Assembly: GCA_017562135.1 (NCBI GenBank)
Contig: QEYB01000221.1
Span: 124,001 to 188,000 of the forward strand
Source: Dipylidium caninum
Lineage: Eukaryota > Platyhelminthes > Cestoda > Cyclophyllidea > Dipylidiidae
Reading direction: 5' to 3'
DNA length: 64,000 nt
Made by a program: the position numbers and the translations under genes. Shown here piece by piece: positions 52,239 to 64,000 of this stretch. Below the pieces are notes generated by a model. It did not search any database. It was not told where the DNA came from and worked only from the letters and a program-made list of their open reading frames with translations. How positions within the stretch are numbered: position 1 is the stretch's first letter; each line of letters opens with the position of its first letter.

Positions 52239-52500
52239 ACATAATCGCCATTATTATGAAGGCTATGTTGGTCGTCGAAATCTACCCTGTGTTAAGGAAG
52301 TTGAGAGAGGTAGGAATGGCGATGTGTCATTTGTGTGTGAAAAATTCCACATGGATCCCCTTACACCTCAAAACGAGTGCTCTTGTGGAGATCAGTTTTC
52401 CAGTTTAATTCAATTTCTGTTCGCAATAGATGATTCAATAATGAATTACAACGAGCAAGTTTGTAGCATTTGTTCGGCTGATTTATGGCGTTCATTTCAC
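52239..52500 (+). CDS. Possible Cys-rich exon, unknown protein
   Basis: An open stretch of 87 codons between a possible acceptor (CCTCCAACAG) and a good donor (GTGAGC), running from phase 2 to phase 0. It reads YYEGYVGRRNLPCVKEVERG and later NECSCGDQF and QVCSICSADLW. The cysteine pairs C-x-C and C-x-x-C suggest a small metal-binding or disulphide-bonded fold, but I recognise no family. Neighbouring exons were not found. Confidence 0.3.
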
Positions 52501-55500
52501 GTGAGCCATTTGATATTCTCCCCCAGCGAAGTTCATTTTATTACACCTGAGAAGTTAGCATAAAGTGGGTCCCAACTTCTTGTCCTTCACCAAGATCCAG
52601 AGCAATTTGATCGACACAACTTTCGTAAACAAAAGGTTTACATGGAGAGAAGTTAAAATAGAACGGTTAAGTAATCCATTAACGCAATTCCTCCGACCTA
52701 CTTGCGAGGAGGACTATGTTAATGAATGCCATCCAGCCCTGAAAGAGAGGTAAATTATTACCTTGTGGCTTTTTTGCTGGGATTTACGAGAATGCTTTTG
52801 GATGTCACCACCACGGAAGTATGACTGTGGACCCGCAACGTCACGTATGAGTGCCTGAGTCGACTTTTAACAAAATCGGTGGACTCACATTTATGCAAAT
52901 TTGTTTGTAAGGTAAATGAAATGCAACTTCAAAATGAGACGGTACCACTCGAGGGTAGAAGCGCCTTTCTAAGGCTGATTTCCTGAAAGTTTCCCTTCGA
53001 AAGAGGGAAATAGGGCAGTAGAGGAAAGTAGATTTGGTGGATTAGAAAGAGGGTGGGAGCCATCACCCTGCTAAACACTTCTTGGGTGTGTTTATTTGAC
53101 GATAATTTTGGCACCTTTTATTAAAGCAGGCCAATTAGCATTTGTCAGATCATCTTTAACTGACAAATCTAATGTTGACAGAGCTTGTTCCGCCAGGAAA
53201 AGCATAAACTTACGTATAGTTTGTGCGTCAATCTGTTCATTCAGCGAGTGCGTTTCGAGAAATATTTATTGCAGATCCCAAAGTCAGCTATTCCAAGTTT
53301 CTTTAGGCAGACAAAATGGTTTGCTTGAAGTCAGGGACTTGGGTAGGTGTATTATTAGCATAATACACTGGTCCTTTATAGAAACCTATAAAACGGAATA
53401 CTTGTTTCCAAATCGCAAAGATCTGTTCTCGGCCGACCAATTGCTCGGAAGATATTTAAAGCCTCATATTTTGACAAATTGATAATTTACCCTAATGTCA
53501 ACGCTTTATAAGCTTAAGTTCCAGCACAATAATGAACGTTCTGCGTATCACCTTCCCTTGTGGTAGCTGAAAAACTGTGGCTCATTCTGTTTACTCGGGC
53601 ACGGAGACATCATATGACTTCAGTGACCGATCATTAGAATCACATGTTCGACGGGTAAAGACTCAAAGTCTGGGAATATGCGGCATCCGCATTAATTAAT
53701 TAATTACATTTTGTGAAATTGTAACCTTGGACGAGTTCAAAAAATAATCGTATTTTTTAGCCAACCACTCTACCAAACGTCTGTCTTATCATGTAAGAGG
53801 GCAGAATATACGGGTGGCCGTGCTACGCAGTGGCCACGTTGGTACGTCCGAGATATTTCAATCTCGGGACACGGTTAAAAATTTCCACTAAATATAAACA
53901 AAAAGTGTAGAAGTGCCCTTGTAAACCCATTTTTTTGGACGAATAAGCCTCTTTAATTTGTATTAGGCCACTGTGATAAAGTGGGAATAGGTTTTTACCC
54001 TTAAATGTGTGAAGGTTGGAGCAACTCGAGAAGTCTTCGACAGAATTCAGGAGTTCGGCTATTCCACCTCCCGTGCGGCGTAATGGACATAAATAGACAA
54101 CATTCTTGTGAAATACCACAAGAAAATTTAACCAGAAAGGAAAGCGAAACGCCGTTTTCGCACCCTGGACCCCAATGGTATGGCCCTGGACCAGGTGACC
54201 TATTTATGCGTCCATTGGGAATTCCATTTCATGAAATGTCCGGGACTAATTAATAAAATGTGAGCCGACCAAACTATTTCCTAAAAAGTGCAGGAAATGT
54301 CACATGTATTTGCCCACAACTGTTGTTCGTTTCACGCACAGTGAATCTAAAAGCAGTGAATGGTATAAAAATCTACTCAGTTCAAATATTCACAGCTCCA
54401 TCGGTCTCCTCCCCTCAGTTCATACATTTATAACACATTGAAGTAAAAAGGTAGAGATTAGACAATCTGAGGAATTAATCAACCATGCTGGAAAAATATA
54501 CGGGATAAATCCAAACATTAGCAAAGGTGCTCACACTTATTCTGTCCACTTGCCTAACGTCTAAACCTCATTAATAGTTTCCACTAGATACCATGCGGAA
54601 TGGAGGATAAAGAGAAAAATTAATGGTTAAAGGGGAGTTTGAATAGTTTAATTTGTAGGGACAAGGAAAATCAGAGGTAGAATGCTTTACTGTAATCCAT
54701 CAACGTCACTTTCTTGACACTACCTTGGCAGTGCGTTAACTGCTCTCTTGTCATCTCTACCTCCGCTGGGTGTGAATGCGACTACGCAAACAAAAATTTG
54801 GCATAATAAGGAAAAAAGTGAAAAATATGCAATTACCTGTTAAGAAAATTTTAGTGAGACAGTCTTAAGATATTCTTAGTTCAAGGATTATGGGGGGGGC
54901 GGGGGTGGGTTAAACCATATTAGTTCATACGCCTTCGGTAGTATTTTAATGTACACCACCGCTTAATTATGACTCTTCACTCACCAATGGCTTTAGTATT
55001 AATTTTAATAGGTAAAGATAGAATAAATACTTTTATTTTTTTGCCTGCTGCACTCAACTTGTCTCGCTTAGCGAATGAAACAAGGGTGACCTCGTGAGTG
55101 CTGGCAGGTCGCTTCGGTTTAATTTGTTTAATTACTGCCCTAACCGCGAGATGAGAGTTGAAATTGTCGGAGGAATGGCGACGGTGCAGTGGCTTCCCGG
55201 AGCACATATACTCATTCGTGACCCCAGCTGTAAACCGCAGTTTATATCAAACACGAGGTCTCGTAAAAAGCTAGACGAAATAAACAAAGAAGCTTTTTTG
55301 GTCCGCTACTAATTGCAGGGACCAAATCCCCTTAAAGTTGAAAGATAGCCGTTTAGGGCCCATTTTTATTTGGAATTAAATGCACTTAAATAGGCCTTAA
55401 TACCCACTATGCGATAAAATGTGAGAGATTTTCTTCCTTCACATGAAAAATTGCCACAGTCTGCCATGGGGGAGCCAGAGATGGGGGCGGGGCCCACCGA

Positions 55501-58500
55501 GTGGTACCTTTCCAGTGAAAGCGACATCGTTTCCATAGAATGTGACCCGCGCGCTCTTATTTAAACAACTTTCATTAGAAGGGGAGTCAATTAAGTGAAT
55601 GAGATTCACCTCGCCTCCCACACACTGACTGACTTTGAATCCTTTGTAATTCACCTTCCCTATCGCTAGTGCAGGGATTTTCTCGTACACATCATACAGT
55701 ATTTAAGGCTTCTCCAATTAACTTTGGTATTCCACTATAATGCACCTCATGACCGAAAAAAATAGGCCATCCTCACTGAGCAAAAACACAGGACGACTGG
55801 AAATTGGAAAATGAAAGCATGCATGAACGCCAGCTACTAATTTCACGCCATCTCGCCCATCCGGAGGGAATATTTGCCTTCACTTCTGCGGAGGTGGAAT
55901 GGAATTAAGCCGGGTTTGTAGGTCTGCCTGCTCTGGTGGGTAAAAGTGGGCGGACCAAAGCGAAATCGAAAAATTTCCTTCTTCAGTCACATTTGTCTAA
56001 TTAGAGAAACTTGGTTGCTAGTTGGTGTAGAATTTCTTGAAATTTCGAATGCGACAAAATGGTGTGAATGTGTGTGTCCGTAACCCTATCATCGTTCGAA
56101 ATACAAATCCAACCGGAAGTAACGTAATTGTACCTCCCTTTGGTAAATAACCATTGAGCTTTCCGCGCCAAGCTCCACTTAGAACAATTAAATCGCATTT
56201 ATAGAGGCAGAGTGATTTTAGAAGCTGGTATAATGTTGGACACTAATGTGTACATGCATAGTTAATAGTCCAGAATAAAACAACGTGAATAACTTGATAC
56301 GCCAGTGCCTAAAACAAGCCACTTGGCTACAGCCTACACTCTTCAATCTCCAGATCCCACGGTAAGGGATTCTATTATAGTTAGCACTCTGCGTGATGTG
56401 AGACAAAAACTGATGCTAATCACTTCCGTAATCGCATCGGTGTTGTGTCGAGATCGCCGCATGTGGTATAAATGTGGAAAAAAGAGTGCGAACAGTGATG
56501 GAGAAGGAGGAAAGGAACACGAGTCCCGCTACCGATACGTTTTATCACTCTGCCTCTGACCTCTATGCCTTCGTTAGCAGAATTCGACCTTAACCATTTA
56601 ATTTTAACACATAAGTTTTACCATACTGCTTGTCAATGTACTTTACTACTTTTAAATCACGCGAACGCCTTTTAACTTGCTCCATTCTTTTCACCTCTCA
56701 GTTGAAAAATAGTGGACGTTCAGTGTAGCTGGCATCCTCGGAGAGGGTGTCTTTCTAAGGCGTCCTTCGTGATGTCCTGCTCAAATAATGTCAATTTCCC
56801 AATTTTTGAGATTCCATCTTTATATGAATGAAAATTATAAATTTCAATTTCCTGTTGCAATACTTTACAGTAAGTTGAATAACACGTACTCAAGGGGAGT
56901 TCAGGGAGAATGTGGGCTTTGGTAGTGCGCGAGACTGGTCCAAAAGTAGGGACCAAATTTATGCCCACTTTGCAGGCCAGAGATATTTACCAACAGGCAA
57001 TAGTGTGGGGATACGAAAGAAATGTGCCATAATAAATTAAGCTATACCCAGTCTGAAAAACACTTCGGTTTATACAAGAGAATATTGCGGAATCACACAA
57101 GGAAGAAGTACTCGGAGTTGGACTACAAAATCCCCATTTTAACTGAGTGTTTTTTCTTGATGTCTTTGAGTATCCAAGTACAGTTTTACGCAATTTATTT
57201 GTGTCCACTTGGTTTGCTTGGAGGGAGGATTATTTGTAGGTATTCTAGTGCTACTTCCTTACTAGTGGACTCGCGGCTTACTAGGACAGGACTTGGGGAT
57301 ACACATACATTGTTGTGAGGTAGCAGAGAAGAATATTCCGCCTAGAATGGTCAAGCTCTTAAGTTTCGCCCACAAAATAGTCACTACCTCCTGAAATCTC
57401 CGTTTTCATGGTCGAGGTCAGAGACTTTGCATTCGGACCGTCATGGCCAATTTTGAAAAACATTCTTTGTATGCCAGGAAGATGGTTCTGTCTTACTAAC
57501 GCGTCATCCCAACTTATTACCAAAAAGTATGCTAAATGAGCTACTAAATCATTGTAGAGGAGCTTTAGTGCCCTCAGATAAGCAAGTTAAGATTGCTGAT
57601 TACAGAGTGGACGCACGATGGGATGCGGAATTAGGGTGGTAAAATATTTCCAAAATAATGTCGTAAATTATCTAAAAAGGTGTCCAAACTAGAGTATTTC
57701 ATATTTCTCAAGGCATTCATAACTAAGAAAACTGGGGTGAATCTCTCCTTGACCATATTCAGTGGCAACTCAGTGGCCGAAGCGTGGGGGTGTAAGGATT
57801 AAGACGAGTGCAAAATGGACAAGCGAAGGTTTTATATAACAGAGGTGGCAAACCAATCCTGGAGAAGTATGGGATTCGCTGCCTAATGGGAAGTGAAAGA
57901 GGAAGAATTAAATGATGAACCGGAGCGATTAGCATGAATTGGAATAGGGAAATCGGCACTCTTCGCCCTTCGCTATCCCACCTTGGCTAACCAGAAATCA
58001 GGTCCCTTAGTGTACCCCCTGGGAAGTCAGGCGCCTCTCATTAAACCCTTCCACAGTCCATTGATAGTCTTCTGCCAGCTTAGACAGCAAGCATGGGAAG
58101 AGGTTAATTTACTCACTATTTCTAACCCATATAAATGTTGAAATGGAATAGGATAAATAGGAGTCCTCTCGCGCAGATTGACCGTATTATCAATTAGATT
58201 GTCGTTCAAATAAAAATCGTATATTAAGCTCGTGTCGTTTCGAAACACCTGTAGAGTCATTATTTTGAGACCTCCGAGGGGTGGCGTTAGTGAGTTTAAC
58301 ATATGAAATATGGAGACAAAATTGTGATATGTTAACAACTTTAGTAAATGGAGTCTCTCCTCCGAATTCTTAACTTATTATGATTAACGGCCAACAATTT
58401 CATATCCAGAGGCATTAAATGTCCCTAGTACGGAAGACTGCGGCCTGAGATTTCTCTTTTTCAAGGGCACTGGTCTATCCTGGGCAACAGAATGAAGGGT

Positions 58501-61500
58501 GTTTTTAACGCCCGACCACTCCTCAGTCGTCCCTCAGACGCAAATCCTCTAAAATCTTCACTGCGACTGCGTATGGTTCTGAGGAAGACTCGTGAGCCTG
58601 CTTCACCCTTCACTGCATCCCACGTCTTTCCGCCTCTACCTTTGAGACTCATTTTCCCAGTAAAATACTAGTTCCAAGGTCTCCCTTACCCGTGTAGACG
58701 CGTAAGGACAATTTAACGGCGGGAAAGCGATTTTAACCTGATAAAAACAACTCTCACGTGATAGATGGCATCAGTTTTTGAGTTGTAAATTAACTATGTC
58801 TCAAATCAGGCAATTCGTCTTAATTAATGCTTGTCTTGATAAGTTTGCTTGTTGACACAAACGTAATTTAAATGCCGGTCAGTGAATGAATAAGAGTGAC
58901 ATCATTCGTCTCCATACCCTAACTGTCTATTGTGAGAAGTTCTCCAAAAAGGTGGTTGTTTTGAACTCAGAAGCTAACTTAAAATGTGCACAACTTGGCG
59001 AGCGTGTCCACTATATCCTGTTCTAGCATTTTGAGGCAACTATTTGGTACAAATAGTTTATCATTTCTTCGTACATTTTAATTACCAGGTTAACTGTTGA
59101 AATGTCCTCTACTTCACAGAATTTGTCACAAACATGTCGAATGTGAAAACGCATGTAATGTTAACCCCAAAGAGGCCTTTTCGGAGGAAGGCGTGACGGC
59201 GCTGCATAAACAGGGTCACATGAAACTGGGGGCTATCTAAGAACGGAGGCGGCTTTGGGAAATGCCTCGGGATGAAAATAACTCCGGAACCAACTTTTCT
59301 CCCACTAAGAATGCGTAGTCGAGAGTCAAGTATTCAATTATCACTATTTTGTGTTCCCGAGGACAATTTCCACAGACTTTATCAATAAGTGAATCGTTGA
59401 ATGTAGGATAAATCTTAGTGACATGGCATGTTGCACCTTTGTTTCAGCCTTAAACCTTCCCATGTGAGGAAAAGAGCAGCAAGACGTCTGCATGGAATAT
59501 CCAACTGATGGCCTCTTGAGTCCGAGCAAAGCGTCTTCATACACTACATGGCTCATCAGTATTTTTGGGCGTGTAAAGACGACAGGGCAAAGTAGGTCTC
59601 TCAAAATTATACCGCATGATATATTTACCCATATGGCTTTCGTGATGGGATGTCATAGTGAGCTTCGGCCGATAAGACGCCCGGCGGGCACGAAGACACA
59701 GCGATGCACTTTTTTCAACCCAGGAGGAGCGTGAGCACTAGACATCGGAAGTTCGTACAAAAAATTTTCTTTTGATGGGTAATTTCCCTGGGAATGCAGA
59801 TAATAGGCATTTACCAAGTGGAAGGCAAACACATAAACTTTAATCCGCTTTTACAGCATCCTTTATTAGAAGCAGTCAACCATCGTGACAAAGTAGGCTT
59901 GACCAGGACCCTTGACGAGAAATGTATATTTTATTGTACATCTAAGAGTATTCCATTAGGACTTTGTGCTGAAGGCTATTCATTCAAAAGAGACAGAATT
60001 TGCAAATATTTTGTGCTTTTTCTCAAGAGTACGAAATCAGATGTGATATTTTGCGTAGTTACCACTTAAGTATGTGGAGAAGGTAGAGGCAAGAAAGCAT
60101 TAAGCTAACTTCCATTTCTGCATATTTCTAAGTACACCAAACAACGTGAAGATTCCACGTGCATTTTGCGTAAAATTCAACTTGTACATCAGTCAAAACC
60201 TTCACTTCTTCTCCCTTTTACCCTGGGCTATACAGCAACTAAAGTTATAAGTGTATTCGAGGTATGCTTAAAGGAATTTCCTGTTAATTCCACCAAAGTA
60301 AAACGAACCCTGAGCAGGACGGGTAGTCAAATTAATTGATACGTGTGAATGCGTGTGGTTGGGGCGAGAAGCCAGAAAAGGCGACTTTCCCCTCTACCGC
60401 CATAAAAAAAAACAGATGAGGGAGAAATGAGCGCGTAGTGACGGTGGTCGGCTTGAAGCACAGAGGGGCATTTTGTCGCTGGATTTGCTCTATGCTGCAA
60501 GTGAGAATGCCGAGAATGTTGCACATCCTTCTGTGTATCGCTGTATTATTAACTCTCTAAGAACTTTCTACCTCCTCAGAAGGTTTATACGAGCTCTTCA
60601 CGGAATTAAAGGCCACCACGGGAAACAGTAATTTATTCACCTGAATGTGTTACTCCCTTTAGTCTAAATTTCATGCATTTAAATTTTCTATGTCCATACT
60701 CTCTCATCATTACTTCCTCGATACTTATTTTTTTTCCAAGTATTTTTTTGCAACAACTAGTTCTTTTTTAAGATTGCCACCTTATTCGGCGGATACTCTA
60801 TTTCCTGCCGGACTGCCTATCTCACAGTGTCACTAATTAACTCCTTTTTACGGCTTCTTTGGTGGCTATGGAAGAATAAATAGGACATACTCCTGAAGGC
60901 AGTAGTTACACGAGTAGCCCGTTTTGTGAATGTTGATGCTCGAATGGCATCCCGCGGTCCCATAAAAAAAGCAGCTAAGAATACCCATTCGAAGCTTTGT
61001 GGATCGCAGCGGTATTTCGTAACCTCGTCTACCTCACATTTGGTCCAATCTGCTGACGTTCGGTGCAAATAGGCGCTGGTGCTGGAGCAACGGTGCAATT
61101 TGTTCTTCTTTGGGGATTCCCCTGTCCGACCGGTTGTTTTTGGTTAAATCTCTAACGCGAAGATTCCACACCTAAATATATGAGTTAGCTGGAAAAGGTA
61201 TCGGATCGAGGCAATTGAAACACCGTCGAGGGAGTGCGATGAAGCCAAATGTATTTTAACCCTCGACAAGAGGACAATCACCTGAAAGGCTCAAAAGTTC
61301 ACCGTGCTGGCATAGCTAAAGGTAAGAGAAGGCAAATTGAGAAAATTAATGGTGAATTTCACGACTACCATGTTAGAGAGCAGATTTTTTTGCTATTACG
61401 TAGGAGACTATGAAACTGACGTTTCTGTTTATTCCATTTTCAGTTGCGTCTGAGAAATTACATTAGAAAGTGTTGTCGATATTTTTATTCATGAATTGCA

Positions 61501-61690
61501 CATGTAGCCTTTTAAGTCATTTTTTAATAGTTTTTGGTAGTTATATTCACTTTTATTTTGTTTTTCACCGCACTCTCTTGGAAGCGAACGTGATTATCAT
61601 TTGCTTTCCTTATGCGCATTCAAACTCAACTATAGTGTTGCCTAAGCTTCGAGAAACATTAATGAGGCATACGGACGTGGATCCAATCAT
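52501..61690. other. Long AT-rich stretch without firm genes
   Basis: Several open frames exist, notably 53,096-53,482 (+, 128 codons), 54,005-54,253 (+) and 60,817-61,098 (-, 93 codons). None shows a domain, a transmembrane pattern or paired splice sites. Their number and length are within what chance gives in this much DNA. A G-run lies at 54,893-54,908. Confidence 0.4.
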
Positions 61691-61699
61691 TGTTGATTC

Positions 61700-62365
61700 C
61701 ACAAATTTCACTCTGCCAATTTGAGTATCCGTCGATGAGCCTCGAGAAAGACCGTTGGCTTGTGTTGTTTACGAGGAGGAATTAAGGACGGCCGTTGAGT
61801 CCGATCCACTTACAACTATTCGTACACTTGGGCCTATTCTAGGAATTAGCCTTACGCAACGCTGGGATGTGCAATAATACCTGCGTCTATTAAACTATAA
61901 AGAATGAAAAGTGGACTGGGGATGATTGAATACAAGAGCAGATGCGCATCTTAAGAGCTTCCTTGGCAATACTCGATTGCCGCCGTTTTTATACTAAATC
62001 ATCACTTATGATGAAAAGTTGACCTTCTATGATGATCGAAAACGATTAAGTAAACGAGGTAGGTAAGAATAAACTTTCAGGACACATTCTCAGGCCGAAA
62101 TTTCATCGTAAACATTATGGAATGCCCAACGAGTGATCCATCATCACTTCCAACAACCAGGCGAAATCATATCAGCGTCGGAGTTATATCCCCGTGAAAA
62201 TTATGTCATGCATGAGAAACAACAACGGGCAGCGCTGATCGCCCTCAGAAAAATACATTAATTATTGTAGACAAATTTAACGTCTCAACAGTATGAAATT
62301 CTGCCACCTCCTCCATATCCACCGGACATTTGGCCAATTGAATATTACATTGCATAAGTAATGAA
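61700..62365 (+). pseudogene. Decayed mariner-family transposase
   Basis: Three fragments in order on the plus strand fit a mariner transposase. First, about 61,725-61,880: VSVDEPRERPLACVV, then EELRTAVESDPLTTIRTLGP, which fits the linker and second helix-turn-helix (DEPRSGRP...LRxLVExDPxxTxRELA). Second, about 61,990-62,060: ITYDEKLTFYDDRKR, which fits the first catalytic Asp context (VTxDEKWxxYDNxKR). Third, about 62,290-62,362: YEILPPPPYPPDIWPIEYYI, which fits the third-Asp signature (LPHPPYSPDLAPxDYHLF). Stops and frame changes separate them, and the DEKW tryptophan is lost, so it is inactive. Terminal inverted repeats were not identified. Confidence 0.8.
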
Positions 62366-62698
62366 TAATTATTCTTAAGCGGTAAAGTGCAGTAATCAAA
62401 ATACTATCATAAAAGACTTTGAATCGTTTATTAACTTCGGAAATATTTGTTTCAAAAAGGCATACACGACTTGTCCAATTGTTGGTCAGAAGTCATAGAC
62501 GCGAATGAAGTTATTTCGGTTGAATACGATAAGCAATGTTAAAACTTGCACTTTCTGTTTTCTACCTATACTCAGCGCATCTATCATAATTTCCAACCTA
62601 ATAAATGCCCATCACCCGTGGTCTGACGAAATTTACCTTTGTATATTTTGATTCCGTAAGGTAAAGTTTAACCCACGGTGTCTAACGCTATTTCTCAG

Positions 62699-62971
62699 GT
62701 CGTTCACATGCTTCGGCACCACGGAGAGGCGAGGGCGCAGATGCTGCTTTGGCTTGGGAAGTTGCATGCTGAAGTTTTTCGCAATATTTGATTAGCTGGT
62801 TTATCTCAGTATACGATTAACGTAATTTACGTCGACCCTTTGGAAAGCACCAGTGCCTCTTGCGAGGTAGAGGAGATCCTCCTCGCCAAGGACACGACCA
62901 TCCGTCTCTCTCCCCAGGAGGTCTCACGAGGAGCGGAAGGAGAGGGCGGATGCTCCAAATCTCCCTCATGA
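62699..62971 (+). CDS. Probable last exons of an unidentified plus-strand gene
   Basis: After TATTTCTCAG the strand reads VVHMLRHHGEARAQMLLWLG and KLHAE. A 35-base candidate intron (GTTTTT...TTATCTCAG, 62,774-62,808) would remove an in-frame TGA and join in phase to YTINVIYVDPLESTSASCEV, EEILLAKDTTIRLSPQEV, ending at TGA 62,969-62,971. The same frame continues on both sides, which supports the model. The donor is weak. The first part is amphipathic and helix-like; no family recognised. Upstream exons would lie beyond the mariner relic. Confidence 0.42.
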
Positions 62972-63133
62972 AACTCACTAATATGACTTCCCATTTTAGA
63001 GCCCAATTAGACGTAGATGGCGTAGTGTAGATCGGCTGGAAATTTGAGTGCAGATGGTCATGAATCAGAATATACCTATTACATTCGATTAGGTTAGGTT
63101 AGTCAAGTTTTTATTTAAATCGAATTTACTCAC

Positions 63134-63560
63134 CGTTAAAATTGCCTGGTAAAGTGTTGAGATGTACGCAAAGCCTTCTGACTCCACTTAGCTGCTGTCG
63201 CCAACCACAAGAGAAAGTGTTTGGCTGCTTTACAGACGAGTAAGTGGGCGATACCGGTGCTTGAGGAATCTCGTGCTCCGCACTGGCGCCGCGTATGATG
63301 ACTGGCAATGAATAAATTTCCTTTCGAATTCCTTGACTTCACCTGAAAAGTGTGCTCGGCAGTTAGAGGTTCGGGATATTGGTCGTCTGATTCCATGAAA
63401 TGAGCAAAAATTCCGTCTCCCTACCGTAGGCGGAGCTGCCTTGGGCGCAACCACCCATCCAATGAAAGATCTATCAGTGTTGGAAGTAGTCGCGGGCCTT
63501 CACCTCGAAGTTTCGTCATTCAATGTATGTCAGCCCGCAATACGCGCTACGCCAAACTTT
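63134..63560 (-). CDS. Two exons of an unidentified minus-strand gene
   Basis: On the minus strand an open stretch (from about 63,530; start unknown) ends at 63,343 with donor GTGAAG. A 41-base GT-AG intron (63,342-63,302) follows. The next exon, 63,301-63,134, ends at a strong GTGAGT donor. All phases agree (1 and 1). It reads WVVAPKAAPPTVGRRNF, then SAEHEIPQAPVSPTYSSVKQ, then RRLCVHLNTLPGNFN. It is proline-rich with a few cysteines and has no recognised domain. Introns this short are common in flatworms. Confidence 0.4.
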
Positions 63561-63856
63561 AGTTGACAGTATTTCAGACGTATCTCATTTCATTTTCATG
63601 AAGTCTGCACGCAATCTAAAGGTAAATTTGAGGTGATTTTCACCGCTCCTTATCCTTTTCTACTGAGCTAATGTCATCTTTTTCACGTCGCATGCCATAA
63701 ACAGGCAGGGCAAGTGGGGGTTTTCCATTTGTAAACAATTTCCTCTGTTTAATATTTCGATCCAGACTCGAGTTAGGTCTGAGCTTTAATAAGAGAAGCT
63801 TAGTAAAGTTTTCCGATGAAATCTAACAATCTAAATACTTCATTTTGGGATCTAAC

Positions 63857-64000
63857 AGGCGACAGTGCTTGCAACAGCACTGAGGGCTTCGAGTCCATAG
63901 GAAAGTTCCTAACTCACAAAGGCATCGTGACCGGTTTCTCTGCCTTTTCATCTTGCCCCTCGATTAATAGCATTTCAAAAAGCGGTCCCGAATCACCTCC
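63857..64000 (+). CDS. Possible exon running off the window edge
   Basis: After TCTAACAG at 63,856 one plus-strand frame is open to the window end, reading DSACNSTEGFESIGKF, then THKGIVTGFSAFSSCPSINS. It contains an N-S-T sequon. The other two frames close quickly. The product cannot be named from this fragment. Confidence 0.3.

Noticed and set aside
53096..53482. 128-codon plus-strand frame
   Set aside because: It has no motif, no splice support and AT-rich intergenic context. A frame of this length is expected by chance in a 64 kb six-frame search.
59344..59734. Overlapping frames on both strands near 59.5 kb
   Set aside because: Neither strand shows a recognisable family or clean splice sites. 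The overlap means at least one is a shadow.
1..64000. CRISPR arrays, operons, ribosome binding sites, bacterial mobile elements
   Set aside because: The window is intron-containing animal DNA. No regularly spaced repeats or bacterial gene organisation are present.

Overview
The window looks like nuclear DNA of an invertebrate animal, most likely a flatworm (cestode or trematode). Genes are split by many introns, from a few tens of bases to several kb. Intergenic DNA is long and AT-rich, a decayed mariner transposon is present, and the one clearly recognisable gene is an animal PDE4. The species assignment is inference; no ribosomal or mitochondrial marker is present.

Layout. 1-2,240: G+C-rich block with minisatellites and no supportable gene. 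2,653-4,542 (+): a small seven-exon gene ending in an immunoglobulin (Ig)-like domain. 4,543-7,913: AT-rich DNA with nothing firm. 7,914-14,690 and 18,830-25,539: the two arms of a very large inverted repeat (about 6.7 kb each, symmetry centre near 16,726). The arms are G+C-rich and crowded with microsatellites, and are nearly identical over long blocks with short diverged patches between. 14,691-18,829: the spacer, AT-rich again, with minus-strand exons that look like two relatives of the Ig-like gene. 25,540-30,100: AT-rich flank, possibly 5' regulatory DNA of the next gene. 30,149-49,577 (+): a cAMP-specific 3',5'-cyclic-nucleotide phosphodiesterase of the PDE4 type. Thirteen exons were traced, covering UCR1, UCR2, an acidic/serine-rich linker and the whole catalytic domain. 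49,578-61,700: mostly empty, with one plausible Cys-rich exon at 52.2 kb. About 61,700-62,365: mariner transposase relic. 62,699-64,000: likely exons of at least one plus-strand and one minus-strand gene that I cannot name.

PDE4 would hydrolyse cAMP in the cytosol and end PKA signalling. Its UCR1 carries a PKA-type R-R-G-S site, so the usual feedback control may exist. The Ig-like genes look like a small local family. The inverted repeat sits beside and around them and is the most unusual structure here. Its patchwork identity suggests gene conversion between arms.
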